Below, piece by piece: positions 33,084 through 44,800 of a stretch of 64,000 bases of DNA. The DNA comes from Karalla daura (lineage: Eukaryota; Chordata; Actinopteri; Chaetodontiformes; Leiognathidae): positions 25,851,957 through 25,915,956 of the forward strand of contig CM055189.1 of NCBI GenBank assembly GCA_029224185.1. The letters run 5' to 3'. The stretch's first letter is position 1; each line of letters opens with the position of its first letter. The notes under the pieces are model-generated. The model was not told the DNA's origin. It saw only the letters and a program-made list of their open reading frames with translations, and searched no databases. A program made the position numbers and the translations under genes.

Positions 33084-34571
33084 CAACATATTTGTGGGTG
33101 TGTCCAGATCATTTAAATACTGAACATCCTCCATAGCATTGCGGCAACCACACAGAAAGAGACTGTATTTCTGAAGGGCCCTCACATCCTCCGTTTTAAT
33201 AATAGGCCACAGCAAAGCTCTCTCCATGTATGCTGCTGCCACCTTTAGCTCATTGACAAAATGTTCTTTCATGTCGGCATGTTCTTTGGTGTACTGTTCA
33301 AGGAAGTAGGGTCTGTCACAGTTATTGGTGTTTCGCTCAACTCCTTTTTCAAAAGCTTTAATAAATGAATGGTATTTGAGTGCGTTACCATCAAAAATGG
33401 GAATTTCTCTTTTTGGAAGTGCAGACAGGCATTGTCGTTGCAGTAGGAGTATTGTGATTTTATTTTGTTTTCTCATTATGTCCAGCACACTGTCATTTTG
33501 TGATATACCAGTTTGAGTAACATTGATCATAGGATCTTCAGGGGCATTAAGATAATGCTGGAGCATGAATGAAGGACCTGGAAGGTGTTTCATGTCAGGT
33601 AGCTGAGTGACTTTCGTCTCCACAGCTGTGTGTGGTTTCAATTACCTTGGATTTTGGTTCAACTGGCAGTGATAGGGCAAATTCAGTGGCATCGACATTA
33701 AGTTGTCGTTTTGAATGTGTCTTTTCATAATATGAGTTCATGCCATCTAAAACCTTTGACTTTGATTTACTACCAACACTGCCTTGTGATTTTATAACAC
33801 TTTGCCATTTCCTCAGCAATTTCATTCTCCAGTAAAAGCTGTTCTCTTCTTTTGCGTAGCTTTAACACCTCTTCATCCAATGCATGTTTTTCCAATAATG
33901 CCCTTTTTCTTGCTGCAAGATTTGTTTCCATTTTTAAGCGGGCAGATGAGCGTGAGGCTGAGGATGAGGAATAATGTGAGCGTGATCTCTTGGTTGCGTT
34001 TGAGATGCTGTCACAGGGCCGCAGTTCATCCTGAGGGCCTTGAACTGCAGGGTCAGCAGCAGCCAAATCCTTACCATTTTCCACAGGAACTTGTGATACA
34101 TGATTTATTTCCTTCGGGGATTGCTCGGAAGTATTTGTTTGATATGGCAATTTGATTTCTCATGGAGATTTTCCTGTATCCATTTTTCCACTCGTTCCTT
34201 GAATGCATCACTGTACTCCTTAATGCTGGAAAACCATTCATCTTGCTTTTTGTTTTCTTCATCAGGAAGTAGTGGCAGTAAGTCATTGTGCAGGTCAGGG
34301 GCCTTTTTACACAGTACTTCCAAGTTGTTCAGTTGCGAGGAGATTTCAATCACTCGTTTGATTTCATGTGCACTTTTATTTGCAGAATCAGCGCTTTGAT
34401 TTTATTAAAGGCACTTTTGCGCTCACGCTGGAGCCGTTCAACTTTATTATCCACAGCTTTTGCCGTCATTTTGATTTCCCTTTTTTCCTTTTCCATGTTT
34501 GAACATTCAGCAGCAGCGTTTATTTGATTCACTTCCATCAGATTGTTTTTTGTACGAAGCAATGCGATCAC
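33084..34571 (-). pseudogene. BEL-A gag N-terminal part
   Basis: Three frames (34105-34571, 33770-34150, 33084-33825) encode a BEL gag. First comes a Lys/Glu-rich coiled-coil region (MEKEKREIKMTAKAVDNKVERLQRERK), then a Ser-rich linker with SRSHYSSSSASRSS, then another charged helix. The last block, LPKREIPIFDGNALKYHSFIKAFEKGVE and YFLEQYTKEHADMKEHF, is the DUF1759-type core of Pao gag proteins. It ends TPTNMLEIV exactly at the BEL-B insertion; the continuation is at 19083 and lower. Frameshifts lie near 34110 and 33800-33640. Confidence 0.85.
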
Positions 34572-35008
34572 AGTTCATCAAGAGAGCATTCAAAATCCAT
34601 CCACAGACATTGCATTCAGAATCACTTGATAGAGCAGATTCTAGCCAAGCATTCCAACAAGCAACAGGACTTTAGACAACACCAGCCGCCACATATTTAA
34701 CTCCACAAAGTCCCGACATCACAACCATATAAATCACGGGGAAGTTATGGCCATAAATGCGTCAATACAACCAGTGCACCATCCATTTGATACATTGTCC
34801 ACATTCCAGACGATGCAATCCAAGCGGAGCGGATTCCTTAATACACAAACATAGACAGGTTGAGGCCTACCTGTTCCCAGGTGTATGGATGGCGTGGTGT
34901 GACACTTAGCTGTGGCTCCTTTGCTCTCGGGCACGTGGCTGCTTGATGGCTTGGTTCTTTGGTGCGGCTTGATGATTTTCATTAAACGCCTTTTTGTTGA
35001 CAAATTAT

Positions 35009-35342
35009 TGCGGCTTCCATTATACCTTTTAGCCGCTGAGAGTATGAAGCTGGGTCTTGCAGGTTCACTTATTTGTGACGCGCTAAAGGTTGTTGTCATG
35101 ATTGAGTTTCAAAATTGGCTTTGACGCGTTTATTAGAAACAGCACCGGCGCAGAAAAATGAATGAAGCGAGTTAAACAAATACAAGGGTAATGAATGAAT
35201 GAATGAATGAATGAATGGGTAGCGTGTGTAGCGGTCAACGAAAATCACGGCTTCTACCCAACCCTGACTCTCTTTTATGTGCCACAGGTGCGTGCACACC
35301 TTCATACACACACTTCTGCCAGTGGACCCGCCTACTCATCCT

Positions 35343-35389
<47 letters not shown>

Positions 35390-35390
35390 T
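35009..35390 (-). repeat. BEL-A right (5') LTR
   Basis: Begins TGCGGCTTCC and follows the left copy at 1077-1430 through GAAGCTGGGTCTTGCAGG, the AATG repeat and CCGCCTACTCATCC, then a (CA)n. I found no TGG-type primer site beside it. The outer edge on the BFAR side is not resolved and may lie anywhere between 35345 and about 35480. Confidence 0.6.
35345..35388. repeat. (CA)n microsatellite
   Basis: About 21 uninterrupted CA repeats at the place where the left LTR copy has the minisatellite. Confidence 0.95.
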
Positions 35391-35519
35391 AATTGCATGG
35401 ATTGTGTGTCCACTTCCACAGACACGTCTTGATTGAAATCATTATCTATCTATATGGTCTATGGTATAGTCTATGGTTGCACATATACATATATACACAT
35501 ATACAGTCTATGTGCACAT

Positions 35520-35717
35520 GCCGTGAATCCCGAGACTGCGTCTACATCCGGTCGAGGAGGCGTGTGCCTTACGCGCATGCGGGGAACCGATCATGTTTCC
35601 GGGTACGGATTGAGAATCGGTAGTGTCCCTTTTTACTGCCTTGACATCCAACTACATCTTATTTTGAAAGCCGGGTGTTAATCCACTCTGTAGTATCCTA
35701 GCGGGATACTTACGAAG
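35520..35717 (+). promoter_or_regulatory. BFAR: Probable BFAR promoter and non-coding first exon
   Basis: A small GC-richer island with ACGCGCATGCGGG (35570-35582), an NRF1-like site, and TTTCCGGG, an ETS-like core. A good donor (GTAAGT at 35719-35724) follows, and the first coding exon has an acceptor at 36464-36465, so a spliced 5' UTR exon is likely. The island begins roughly 130 bp after the CA repeat of the BEL-A LTR. Inferred from sequence only. Confidence 0.45.
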
Positions 35718-36485
35718 GGTAAGTTATTGAATTCAGTAACCGTCAGGCTGGTCACCTGTCAACTCCTCTGCACAGCCGTAAACTGTCAATTTATTCGATG
35801 ACGTCGATGGTCATCAGAGGGGTTATAAACTAACCAAAGGTAAATCGGCAGTGCTAAACTGCTGTCAGCTAGGTATCTTTTATCTAGTGGGTGACATATC
35901 AGCCCCAAATGCAAAGACAGCAGAGAGTACATTTTTTTCATCTGTGATATCAGTAAGCTGTGATAGATGAGTATATGTTGGTGGTCGTAGTCACTGGTGG
36001 TCGTCAGGTCCAAAATAAAACGTTATATACATACATATGTATATAGGTCCTGACAAGTTCATTACACCTGCTATCATGAACTATTGGGCCATCAATAGGT
36101 CATCGCAATTTCACCATAGTCACATATTTCTTTAACAGTTTTGTTATCAGTTACAGGGTATTATCAGTTTCCAATCAGATGGAAGCATGTATGGCAATGT
36201 TTCTTGTAAAATCTAGCAAGTTCAGCACTAGAAATATAAGAAGTTGGAAATAATATTCTCAAGTTATATTGTCTGTGGAGAAGTGCAGTGCAGACCTTTC
36301 AGATCTTATCATTCCAGTAACTGTAAGCTGGCTCTGGACTGATTGTTGACAAAACCTGACAAGTTTGGACTTGTTGTCTGAAAGGCTTTTAGACTTCTTA
36401 CCTACATTGCAATATTGTATGCCTTTCTTATTTCTGTTCCTTTTTATCTCTCTGCCCTTATTCAGACTTGGATTTGTTACACCAG

Positions 36486-36813
36486 ATGGAGTGGAATTCA
36501 CCAGATAACAGTCTTGGGGCATTAACGGACTACCCTCCAACGTCACTGGAGACTCCTGAGCCAAAGACCCCCACCACCAAAATCTCAGAGAATGAATTTT
36601 CATGTCACTGTTGCTATGACATCCTGGTGAACCCTACCACTCTGACTTGTGGCCATAACTTTTGCCGTCACTGTCTGGCTCTGTGGTGGGAGTCCTCTCA
36701 CAAGAATGAATGCCCAGAGTGCAGAGAGAAGTGGGAAGGCTTTCCTAAAATCAACATACTGCTGAGGTTAGTTTTTTGTAGCTACACATATATATACATA
36801 TGTTTGTGTGTGC

Positions 36814-36845
<32 letters not shown>

Positions 36846-39800
36846 TTAAAGAAAATTATAATAATAAAAAATGTCTTAGTCAGTTCACTTGCAAAGGCAA
36901 CTATTAATTTTGAAGAAGCGTGGCTATTGTTAATGCCATTTTTATTCTGTCATTCACTTATCACAGTTGTTACAGATTGAATACCTATTGTCTTTGCCTT
37001 CTGCCATGTATAGGTGGTTTGACATAATGACAGAGATATTTATCCTGCTACCTCAAAATTAGGAAAGTTTGATGCACTGCTGTAGTTGTCAAACTGCCAA
37101 TGATACTATATAATCATCATCGTTGCTTACATATTTACTGTCTTCCCTTGCATCTGCTTGACAAAGAAATTGAAGTTTCCATTCCATTTTAATGAGCTAT
37201 TTTGCTTTAGGAACTTTGATGAAATTAACTTTGGTATTTCTTTTCTGCTAGATGTAGCAGCAACTATTACCTTCTCCTTAGTTTGCTGTGGCTGAAGAAA
37301 ATAAAAAGATAATAACTATGCAATCACTAACACTTGTACATTCTCTTGTACTGTACTTGATGTTATTCTCTCTAGGGATGCAACTGACAAGTTGTTCAGT
37401 GAGGTCATTCAGTGGAGAAGAGCAGAGATCCAGGCTGACCCCAAAATCTCCCGCAGTTTGCTGGCTTTCCAGAGGTAGTACATATTAATCCATTATACTA
37501 GTGATTTAGTGTAATGCTTTGCAATGGCATAGACAATAAGTGCTCTCAAGATTGTATAATTGTTATCTATCTATTTTCAGATATGGTGATAATTTGTCTA
37601 GATCCAGGACAAACCAGCATAAAGGAGCAGGCTTCTTCTTTTCTGGAGTCTTAACAGCACTCACATGTGTGGCTGTAAGTATTCAACAGTAGATAAGAAA
37701 ATAAGAAAAAAACATGATAGAGATGATATCAAAGTGTGTGTGAGTATGAATGGGTTAGTAACAGGTGAAATAGAGGCATTGACCAAAAGCTTTTGTCAAC
37801 ATTGAGAAAGAATTGAGAAAAACATTCCGCCGCACACATCTCCCCCATGCTCCATGATGCCTCTTGTGCCCAGAGCCTGCTAATGACACACTTTCCTGCT
37901 TAGCAATAAGCCGAAACAGAAACCAAGAAAAAAACTACCAGAAACTTCCTTTGTCGATGGGGCAAGTGGAAGCCGCTTGCTGCTCTCTCTTTATACCTGA
38001 AACTCCTGTAGTTGAATTGCTCCGGATCTAATAAACTAATTGCAGTTTCATATGCAGAGGGGGTTGGGATGAGGTGGAACCAGGAGCAAGGGAGTGTTAA
38101 AATTGGTGAAGAATTTGTACAGTTCATTAACACACAAATTGACTCTTTTGTTGAGACAAACAGCTCCCCTGCTATAAGTTACACCTGTCTAGGGGAATCA
38201 TTTAAGGCTTTTATAAGGGTTTAGTGCAAGTCTTTCTAAAAGAAGATTGAAATGCATGTCAGACATTAATAACAGACTGATTGATCAGTGTCAGTCAGCT
38301 TTACCATCTGCAGACTGAAAGAAAGATCACTCCGCCGATCTAAATGCGCTCTCTTGATGAATGAAATGGCCAATCATGATAGCAGTACTTTGAACATGGA
38401 GAAAGGGGAAGCAAGATGGTTTGGAAGAGAAATATACATTTTTGCAACATTACCATCTTTTCTGAATTTATGTGTTTATGTGCACAATGAGGAAGTGTTT
38501 ACCGTCATTGCGTATCATTCCATGCCTGTGTTAGAGCTGGCTTGAAATTATGTTTAAACAGGTCCCTATAATGTCACCGACACTCCCAAATAGGTAAATT
38601 TATCTTTACTCATCTTAAATGGTTACATTTCTTTTGCATTTGGCCGGCTTTGTCATTAACTGGAAAGATTGCACTTTAGTAATAATTTATAAATAACTTT
38701 AAGATTCTAAGATTAAATTTGTCTAGCATTCCAATCTGTCTGCTAGTGCTCTAGTTAATATTTTGCAATCACAGCAAAGCAAGCTCCCTAGATGAGATAG
38801 ATAGGATCCTTCTTGAGAAGCACCGAGATGGTTGTCTGTAACACTGACCCTGAAGGCTTCCTCATAAACCTTGCATAAGAGGGGCAGGAGGTTCAACAAG
38901 AAAGTTCAATAGAATTCTATAGGAATCTTCTATAGGAATCTATAGGGAGCCCTTGGTTTTCCCCAGACTTTGTTTTTCTGACTGCCTGTTCTATTTCCAT
39001 TAGCTGTCCTCCACCCTCTTGACTATCTCTGTTCACCACACAGGAGCCCTGAACCGCCTGAAAACTTCTACCGACCCTTCTCCACACTTTTGAGAAGTGG
39101 AAACTTAATTCCCAGTTGATGACAATGGTACCTTCTTTATCCTTAACTGGTGGTGTGCAGCAGCCATTTGTTTCGGTTGAATTAACATCTTACAGGCCCT
39201 TCGCTGCACTCAAAGTAGTGCTCTTGTGTTTTGCATGTCTTGCCCTTTCATTCATCAAGAGATCATATTCAGCTTGCAGTAGTGATCTTTCCTTCAATCT
39301 GCAGATGGTAAAGCTGATTGACACTGATCAATTAATTTCAGTCTGTTATGAATGCGTTCAAACCTTCTTTTAGAAATGATTTGTCTTCTTTTGATAAAGT
39401 GATTCCCCCTTAATGAGTCCCATAAATGATTCCCATAGAAGGGTAGCTGTTTGTCTCAAGAAAAAAAATCAATTTTTATTACATTCACTCATGTGGCAGA
39501 TGTTTTTATCCAAAGCAACATACTCTTAAGGGACGGTATGAGTGCTGACAGTGCAACAAGAGGTGATAGTTGAGGTAGAAAAGACAGATAAGATTAAGAA
39601 GGTTCAATAGAAGGATAGGAATTTTTTTGGTTGTTTTTTCATATTAGAGGTAGACCACTGTTTAAAGGCCCCAGTATGCTTCCGCGACAATGCCAGAGAC
39701 GTACGTCTGCACCATTTGCGGAGGTGCTGCAGACGGATTTGTACAGGTGAAAATTTGAGACCTCGCGAACGACGACCAATATGAACGCTCCTTCAGCTGT

Positions 39801-41773
39801 ACTCCTGGTCGTACATTTAAAGCAGCAAAGTGCAATGGGTCTGTGTTTAAATGCTGTGGCAAAAGACATATCCGCTTTTAATTAATTAAAATACCCCAAA
39901 TAATCAATTCAAAATATAGCCACCATAATTATGTATGGATCATTTATTATATATGTTTACGATTGTCAGCCTATTTTTAAGACGATCTCGTCTTTGTCTG
40001 CTCCGGGGGCAGAGACTTGTACCGCCCCCTCTGTGGTCGGGCAGAACACTACAGAGGTGGCGTGGAAGCATACTGGAGGCTCCGTCTGTGCCACGCAGCA
40101 GGCGCAGACACTGGCGCGGAAGCATTCTCGGGACCGCAACGGCAAACAGTCTGGACTGAGATTGCTTTGTGCGTAGGGATGGCAGTGCAATACCACGTTC
40201 TTGGGAGGAGCGTAATGCTCGAGAGGGAACATAGACCTGGATGAAGGAGTTTAAGTAAGAGGAAGTGGACCCAGAGGTCACTCTGTGCGCGAAAACAAGT
40301 GACCTGAATTTGATTCGGACTGCCACTGGTAGCCAGTGGAGGTCTATCAGGAGCAGTGTCACATAAGCCCTTTTTGGTTGGTTGAAGATGAGGCGTGCAG
40401 CAGCATTCTGCAAAATCTGTAGAGTTTCTGTGGCACACAAGGGAAGGTCAGCCAGAAGAGAATTGAAGTAATCGAGGCAGGAGGTGATCATTGCCTGAAC
40501 CAGGAGTCGGGTTGCGTATTGACTCAGGAATTTTTCTGATTTTACGAATGTTGTAAAGAGCGAAGCGACATGCCCTGGAGACCACTGCAATGTGCTCTGC
40601 GAAGGAGAGCTGGTCGTCGATCATGACACCCAAGTTCCGTGCGGTTCGAACTGGGCAGAGGAAAGAAGAGCCAATTTGTATGTCAATGTTGTTGTGGTTA
40701 GTCGGCAGGAGACCAACCACTCCTGCCGTCTGCCTAAGACTGAAGTCTTAGTGAGTTGGAGATGGTGATCCATCATCTACTTTGATATGTCAGAGAGACA
40801 AGCGGAGATCCGCCCTGACACAGTAGGGTCGTCAGGTGGGAAGGACAGGTGGAGCTGGGTGTCATCCACATAGCAATGGTAAGAGAGGCCATGCGAGCGG
40901 AAGACGGGACCCAGGGAGGAGGAGTATGCTGCAAAGAGGAGGGCGCCCAGCACTGACCCTTGTATAGATAACAGGATGTGATGGTTCACTGTGTCAAAAG
41001 CGGCTGATAGGTCTAGGAGCATGAGAACTGAGGATTGTCCTGCAGACCTAGCAGCCCTCAGAGCTTCTGTCACAGACAACAGAGCCGTTTCAGTAGAGTG
41101 GCCGCTCTTAAAACCTGACTGATATGGGTCAAGGAGGGTGTTGTGCATGAGACTCAGCAGACAGGTTAGCAGGCGGTGGTGGAGGTTTGAGCAATAACTT
41201 AGGGGTGGATAATAGTTTGCGGGTGTCTTTGGTGCTGCTGATCTTTTTGTTGTAGAAAGTGTATTTAGCAGTGTAGATGCTGGAGGAGAAAGAGGCCAGG
41301 AATGACTGATAAGCTTTGAGATCGCAAGGTTCTTTGGTTATGTGCCATTTTCTCTCTGCAGCTCTGAAGGTGCTGCGTAGTTCCCGGATGGTGTCAGTTT
41401 GCCATAGCTTGGGTGGGTGGGAGTGAGCTGGAGAGCAGCAAAGGAGTGTTTGTGAAGGACCCACCCCCACGATCTAGATTGGGCAGGTTTCGATTGCTCT
41501 GAAACTACATAACAAAGGAGATAATAGTGACAGCGAATGGGCTCTGGAAGCGGGAAATTTAGGAGAGGATAGAGAGAAACGCAGGGAGAAATGTACAATA
41601 ATAACAATGAGGAAAATAGATTATTGTACTCACAGCCACTGCCTCACGTCGCGCTTGTAAGCTTTGTGTGTTTATGGACTGCACAAATTCTTCACCTGCC
41701 AAAAGTTTCGCGTTGAGCCACCACAGTGGCCTGGGAGGTGCCATGTCTGGAAATCTGCGATTTAATGATGTCT

Positions 41774-41808
<35 letters not shown>

Positions 41809-44800
41809 TACGTCCGGTGTTTAAACCTCCAAGGATCCACCATCCCACTGGTCTACAGAAATACATTAAGAATTAACTGCCCCCATCTTAGTGAGAGAAA
41901 ATCTATTTCCCAGCACCATAGGAATGGTCACAGAGCTGCCTTTGAGGTTGAGGCAAACAAGTGTCGAAGTGTCAAAATGTAATGCCTCCTTTCCTTTCCT
42001 TTCCATAGTTGGGTCTGCGCGCACTTGTAAGAGTGGAAATGAGAACCATGAAATCATCATTTAGCATGAAGATAAAGTTAAAAGTTATTGAAGTGAAAGT
42101 TTTGACTGTCTTGTTGTTTGTATCTCTGCAGGTAATGGTTCTTGTGTATCATTGGGGCAGTGGTGTGGTCGAACAACATGACACATTGATCAGTAAACCC
42201 GTGTCTCACTGGACGCCTGAAGAAGTTGTGTCCTGGCTCGACCACTTGGGTCCTTGGGCCCAACTTTACAGAGAGTCCTTTCAACAAGAGAACGTCAATG
42301 GAAGGTAGATGAGTTATATTACTCTGTACAAATTACATCTGATTTTGCAATTCACATGCTCCCTCCACAATCAATTTATTTGAGCCATATTTATGCAACA
42401 TATTACTATCTTTTAGATTCTAGACTTTAGTGCCTGAGCTCCAGACTGACCTTATTTACGAGGAGTGGCCCCTGTGCTACAGTTTTGAAAAAATATGAAA
42501 AATTGGGGAAAAATAAAAAAGTAAGAAATGTATTTATAAAACATTGTCATCGTCAAATAACTACAGTATGTAATAATTATTACACACAACATATACTATA
42601 TAATACACACAAATATATTGCTCAGATATTATTATATTGAAATCATATATCTCAACAGAAGTGTTGTTTCTGGGTCCATGAAGTTAAGCATATCTGATGG
42701 TTTCCTTATCAGATGAAAAACTGACTGTCTCAAGTGTTAGGGGCAAAACGTTGCCATTAAGGGGAAGTCTGGAGCCCTGAGTACACCTTACTCAGTTAAG
42801 GTTACGCGAGTGTTGAAAATAATCTTCATTTGGAACATGCTTTCGTACATGTTTCCACCTCAGGCTTTTGTTGATGCTGGGGGACGAGGAGTTGTTAAAA
42901 CCTCCATATAGCATTGAAAATCAAGTTCACCGACGGGCCGTTGTTGCTGAACTGGACAGAGTGAAAGTCCTGGGGGTCAAACCTCCACAGAACCTCTGGG
43001 AATACAAGGTATGAAGCTTGCTGCGATAGTCTCATGTGGTTTTCCAAGATAACATGTTTAGTTCTAGCCTTTGCCTCCGGTGTTGTACAACATTTAAGAA
43101 AATACATTATAATTCATATTTTACGAACCGAGTTGGCTGTCAGTGTGTTTGTTCTGATTCATGCCTGTGAGAGCAAGTCAACTTATTTTCTTTATTTTAT
43201 CTCCATCACTTTGCCAGGCAGCGAATGCAGGGAAGTCTCTGTTCTTGCTGTATGCACTGAAGCGTTCCCCTCGTCTCACACTCTTCTATTTGTATATATT
43301 TGACTACTCGGAAACCTTCCTACCATTCCTGCACACCTGCTGTCCAGCCATCGCGGACACCAGATATTCAGAGGAAAACAGCTTTCTCAGTGCACAGGTG
43401 ACACTTTATACCACAGGTATTCAGTAACAAGGAAGAGATTCCCCTCATGTCAAGTGGTTTGTGAAGTGTTTTTTTTGCATGTTTGTCACACTATGTTTCA
43501 GATCATCAAACAAATGAGAATATTAGACACAAGTAAACCCCAAATGCATGTGTTTGAATGAAGGCGTGAAGTGAAAAAAATCCAAACCTGCATGGACATG
43601 TGTGAAAGAGTGATTAGCCACTAAACCTAATAACTTGTTGGGCCACCCTGAGCAGCAGCGACTACAGAGGCATTTGTGATAACTGGAAATGAGCATTTTA
43701 CAGCACTGTGGAGAAATTTTGGTCCTCCTATCTTTAAAGAATAGTTGTAATTCAGCTGTACTGAAAGTGTTTTTGAGCGGGAAAGACTATTTTAATTCAG
43801 GTCAGGACTTTGACTAGGCCACTCTGTAGTCTTTTTTTTTTCTTAGGCCATTCAGAGATGGACTTTCTGGTGTGTCTTGGATCATTGTCCTGCTGTAAAA
43901 ACCCAAGTATGCATCATCTTGGATTGGTAGATAGCAGAATTCATAGTTCCATTTCCCACAGCAAGTCTTCCAGGTCCTGAAGCATCAAAACAAACGCAGA
44001 CCAGACTACCACCACCATATCTTACTGTTGGCATGATGTTCCTTTTCTGAAATTAATTTACCTGTATGCCAGATTTAATGGGGCATACACTGTGGCAGAA
44101 AGTGCATCAATGCATTTTCTTCTTAAAGTTAAGGGGGGAGAGACTATAAAATCATTAAGAACACCTGAGAGCTAGCAGATGGGTAGTTCAGGCAAAGACG
44201 GTATGACACTATCGGGGGGAAGCAAACCTGAACAGGAGAAAAACCTAAATATTTTATTCTGTAAGGAGTTCTATTTCATTCCTCCTGCCCACAAGAGGCG
44301 GTGCCCTGAGTACTGGATATATGGGTGCATATACCAACAAAGTCACTTGTTGCTGGGCTTCCCTCAGCACGTTCTCCTGGTTTACAGTGTCAAGTTGCTG
44401 CTCCCTCTCCTCTCGGTGGGGTCCTACTTTCTGGGTCTTCCACCTCCAACTCATGAGGTTAGCACATAGACTGTATGTAAATGAAGTAGTCTTCCGGTAG
44501 AGAGACCGGATGCTGAAGGCACCACCTCTGTGAGTCATCCAAGATTCATAAAAGCATAGTTATATCCGCTCTGATTATCCAAGCTGAAAGGACAAAAGCA
44601 ACCCCTGAGTGTCTGTGAATTCAGGAGTATGTGTTTTTGCGCAGCACGAGAAAGCGACTATTGGGCTGGACTTTAAAACATTAGATAAGTGGTCTCTGTT
44701 GAATGAATATGGTGTTCATTGTTCTTTCACTATGTGGACTATGGATTTTGGGACCTTATTGCTGTCTAAAATATGTTAATTTATAACCTGATGAACTTTA

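Larger units (their letters stand above)
1077..35390 (-). mobile_element. BEL-A: BEL/Pao retrotransposon split by nested insertions
   Basis: I infer one old minus-strand BEL/Pao element whose parts appear in the expected order from right to left. These are the LTR-like block 35009-35390, gag N-terminal half 33084-34571, gag C-terminal part, protease and pre-RT 18018-19088, RT 5440-6084, RNase H-like region 4696-5355, integrase C-terminus 4110-4580, and the left LTR. Pieces are separated by a Gypsy/ERV insertion (6079-18017) and by BEL-B (19089-33078). The BEL-B split is certain because both gag halves join at the same codon region and share the duplicated ATTTC. The Gypsy split is inferred: about 100 residues between pre-RT and RT are missing, so a deletion accompanied it. 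Alternative: the 4110-6084 and 18018-34571 pieces come from two related copies. Confidence 0.7.

Noticed and set aside
37900..38133. Short minus-strand frame resembling a frame at 41668
   Set aside because: Both come from two inverted fragments of the same interspersed repeat; neither is part of a gene.
44179..44469. Extra BFAR exon suggested by an open frame in intron 6
   Set aside because: Direct joining of 43218-43397 to 45062-45258 keeps phase and matches the BFAR domain order; the frame has no BFAR similarity.
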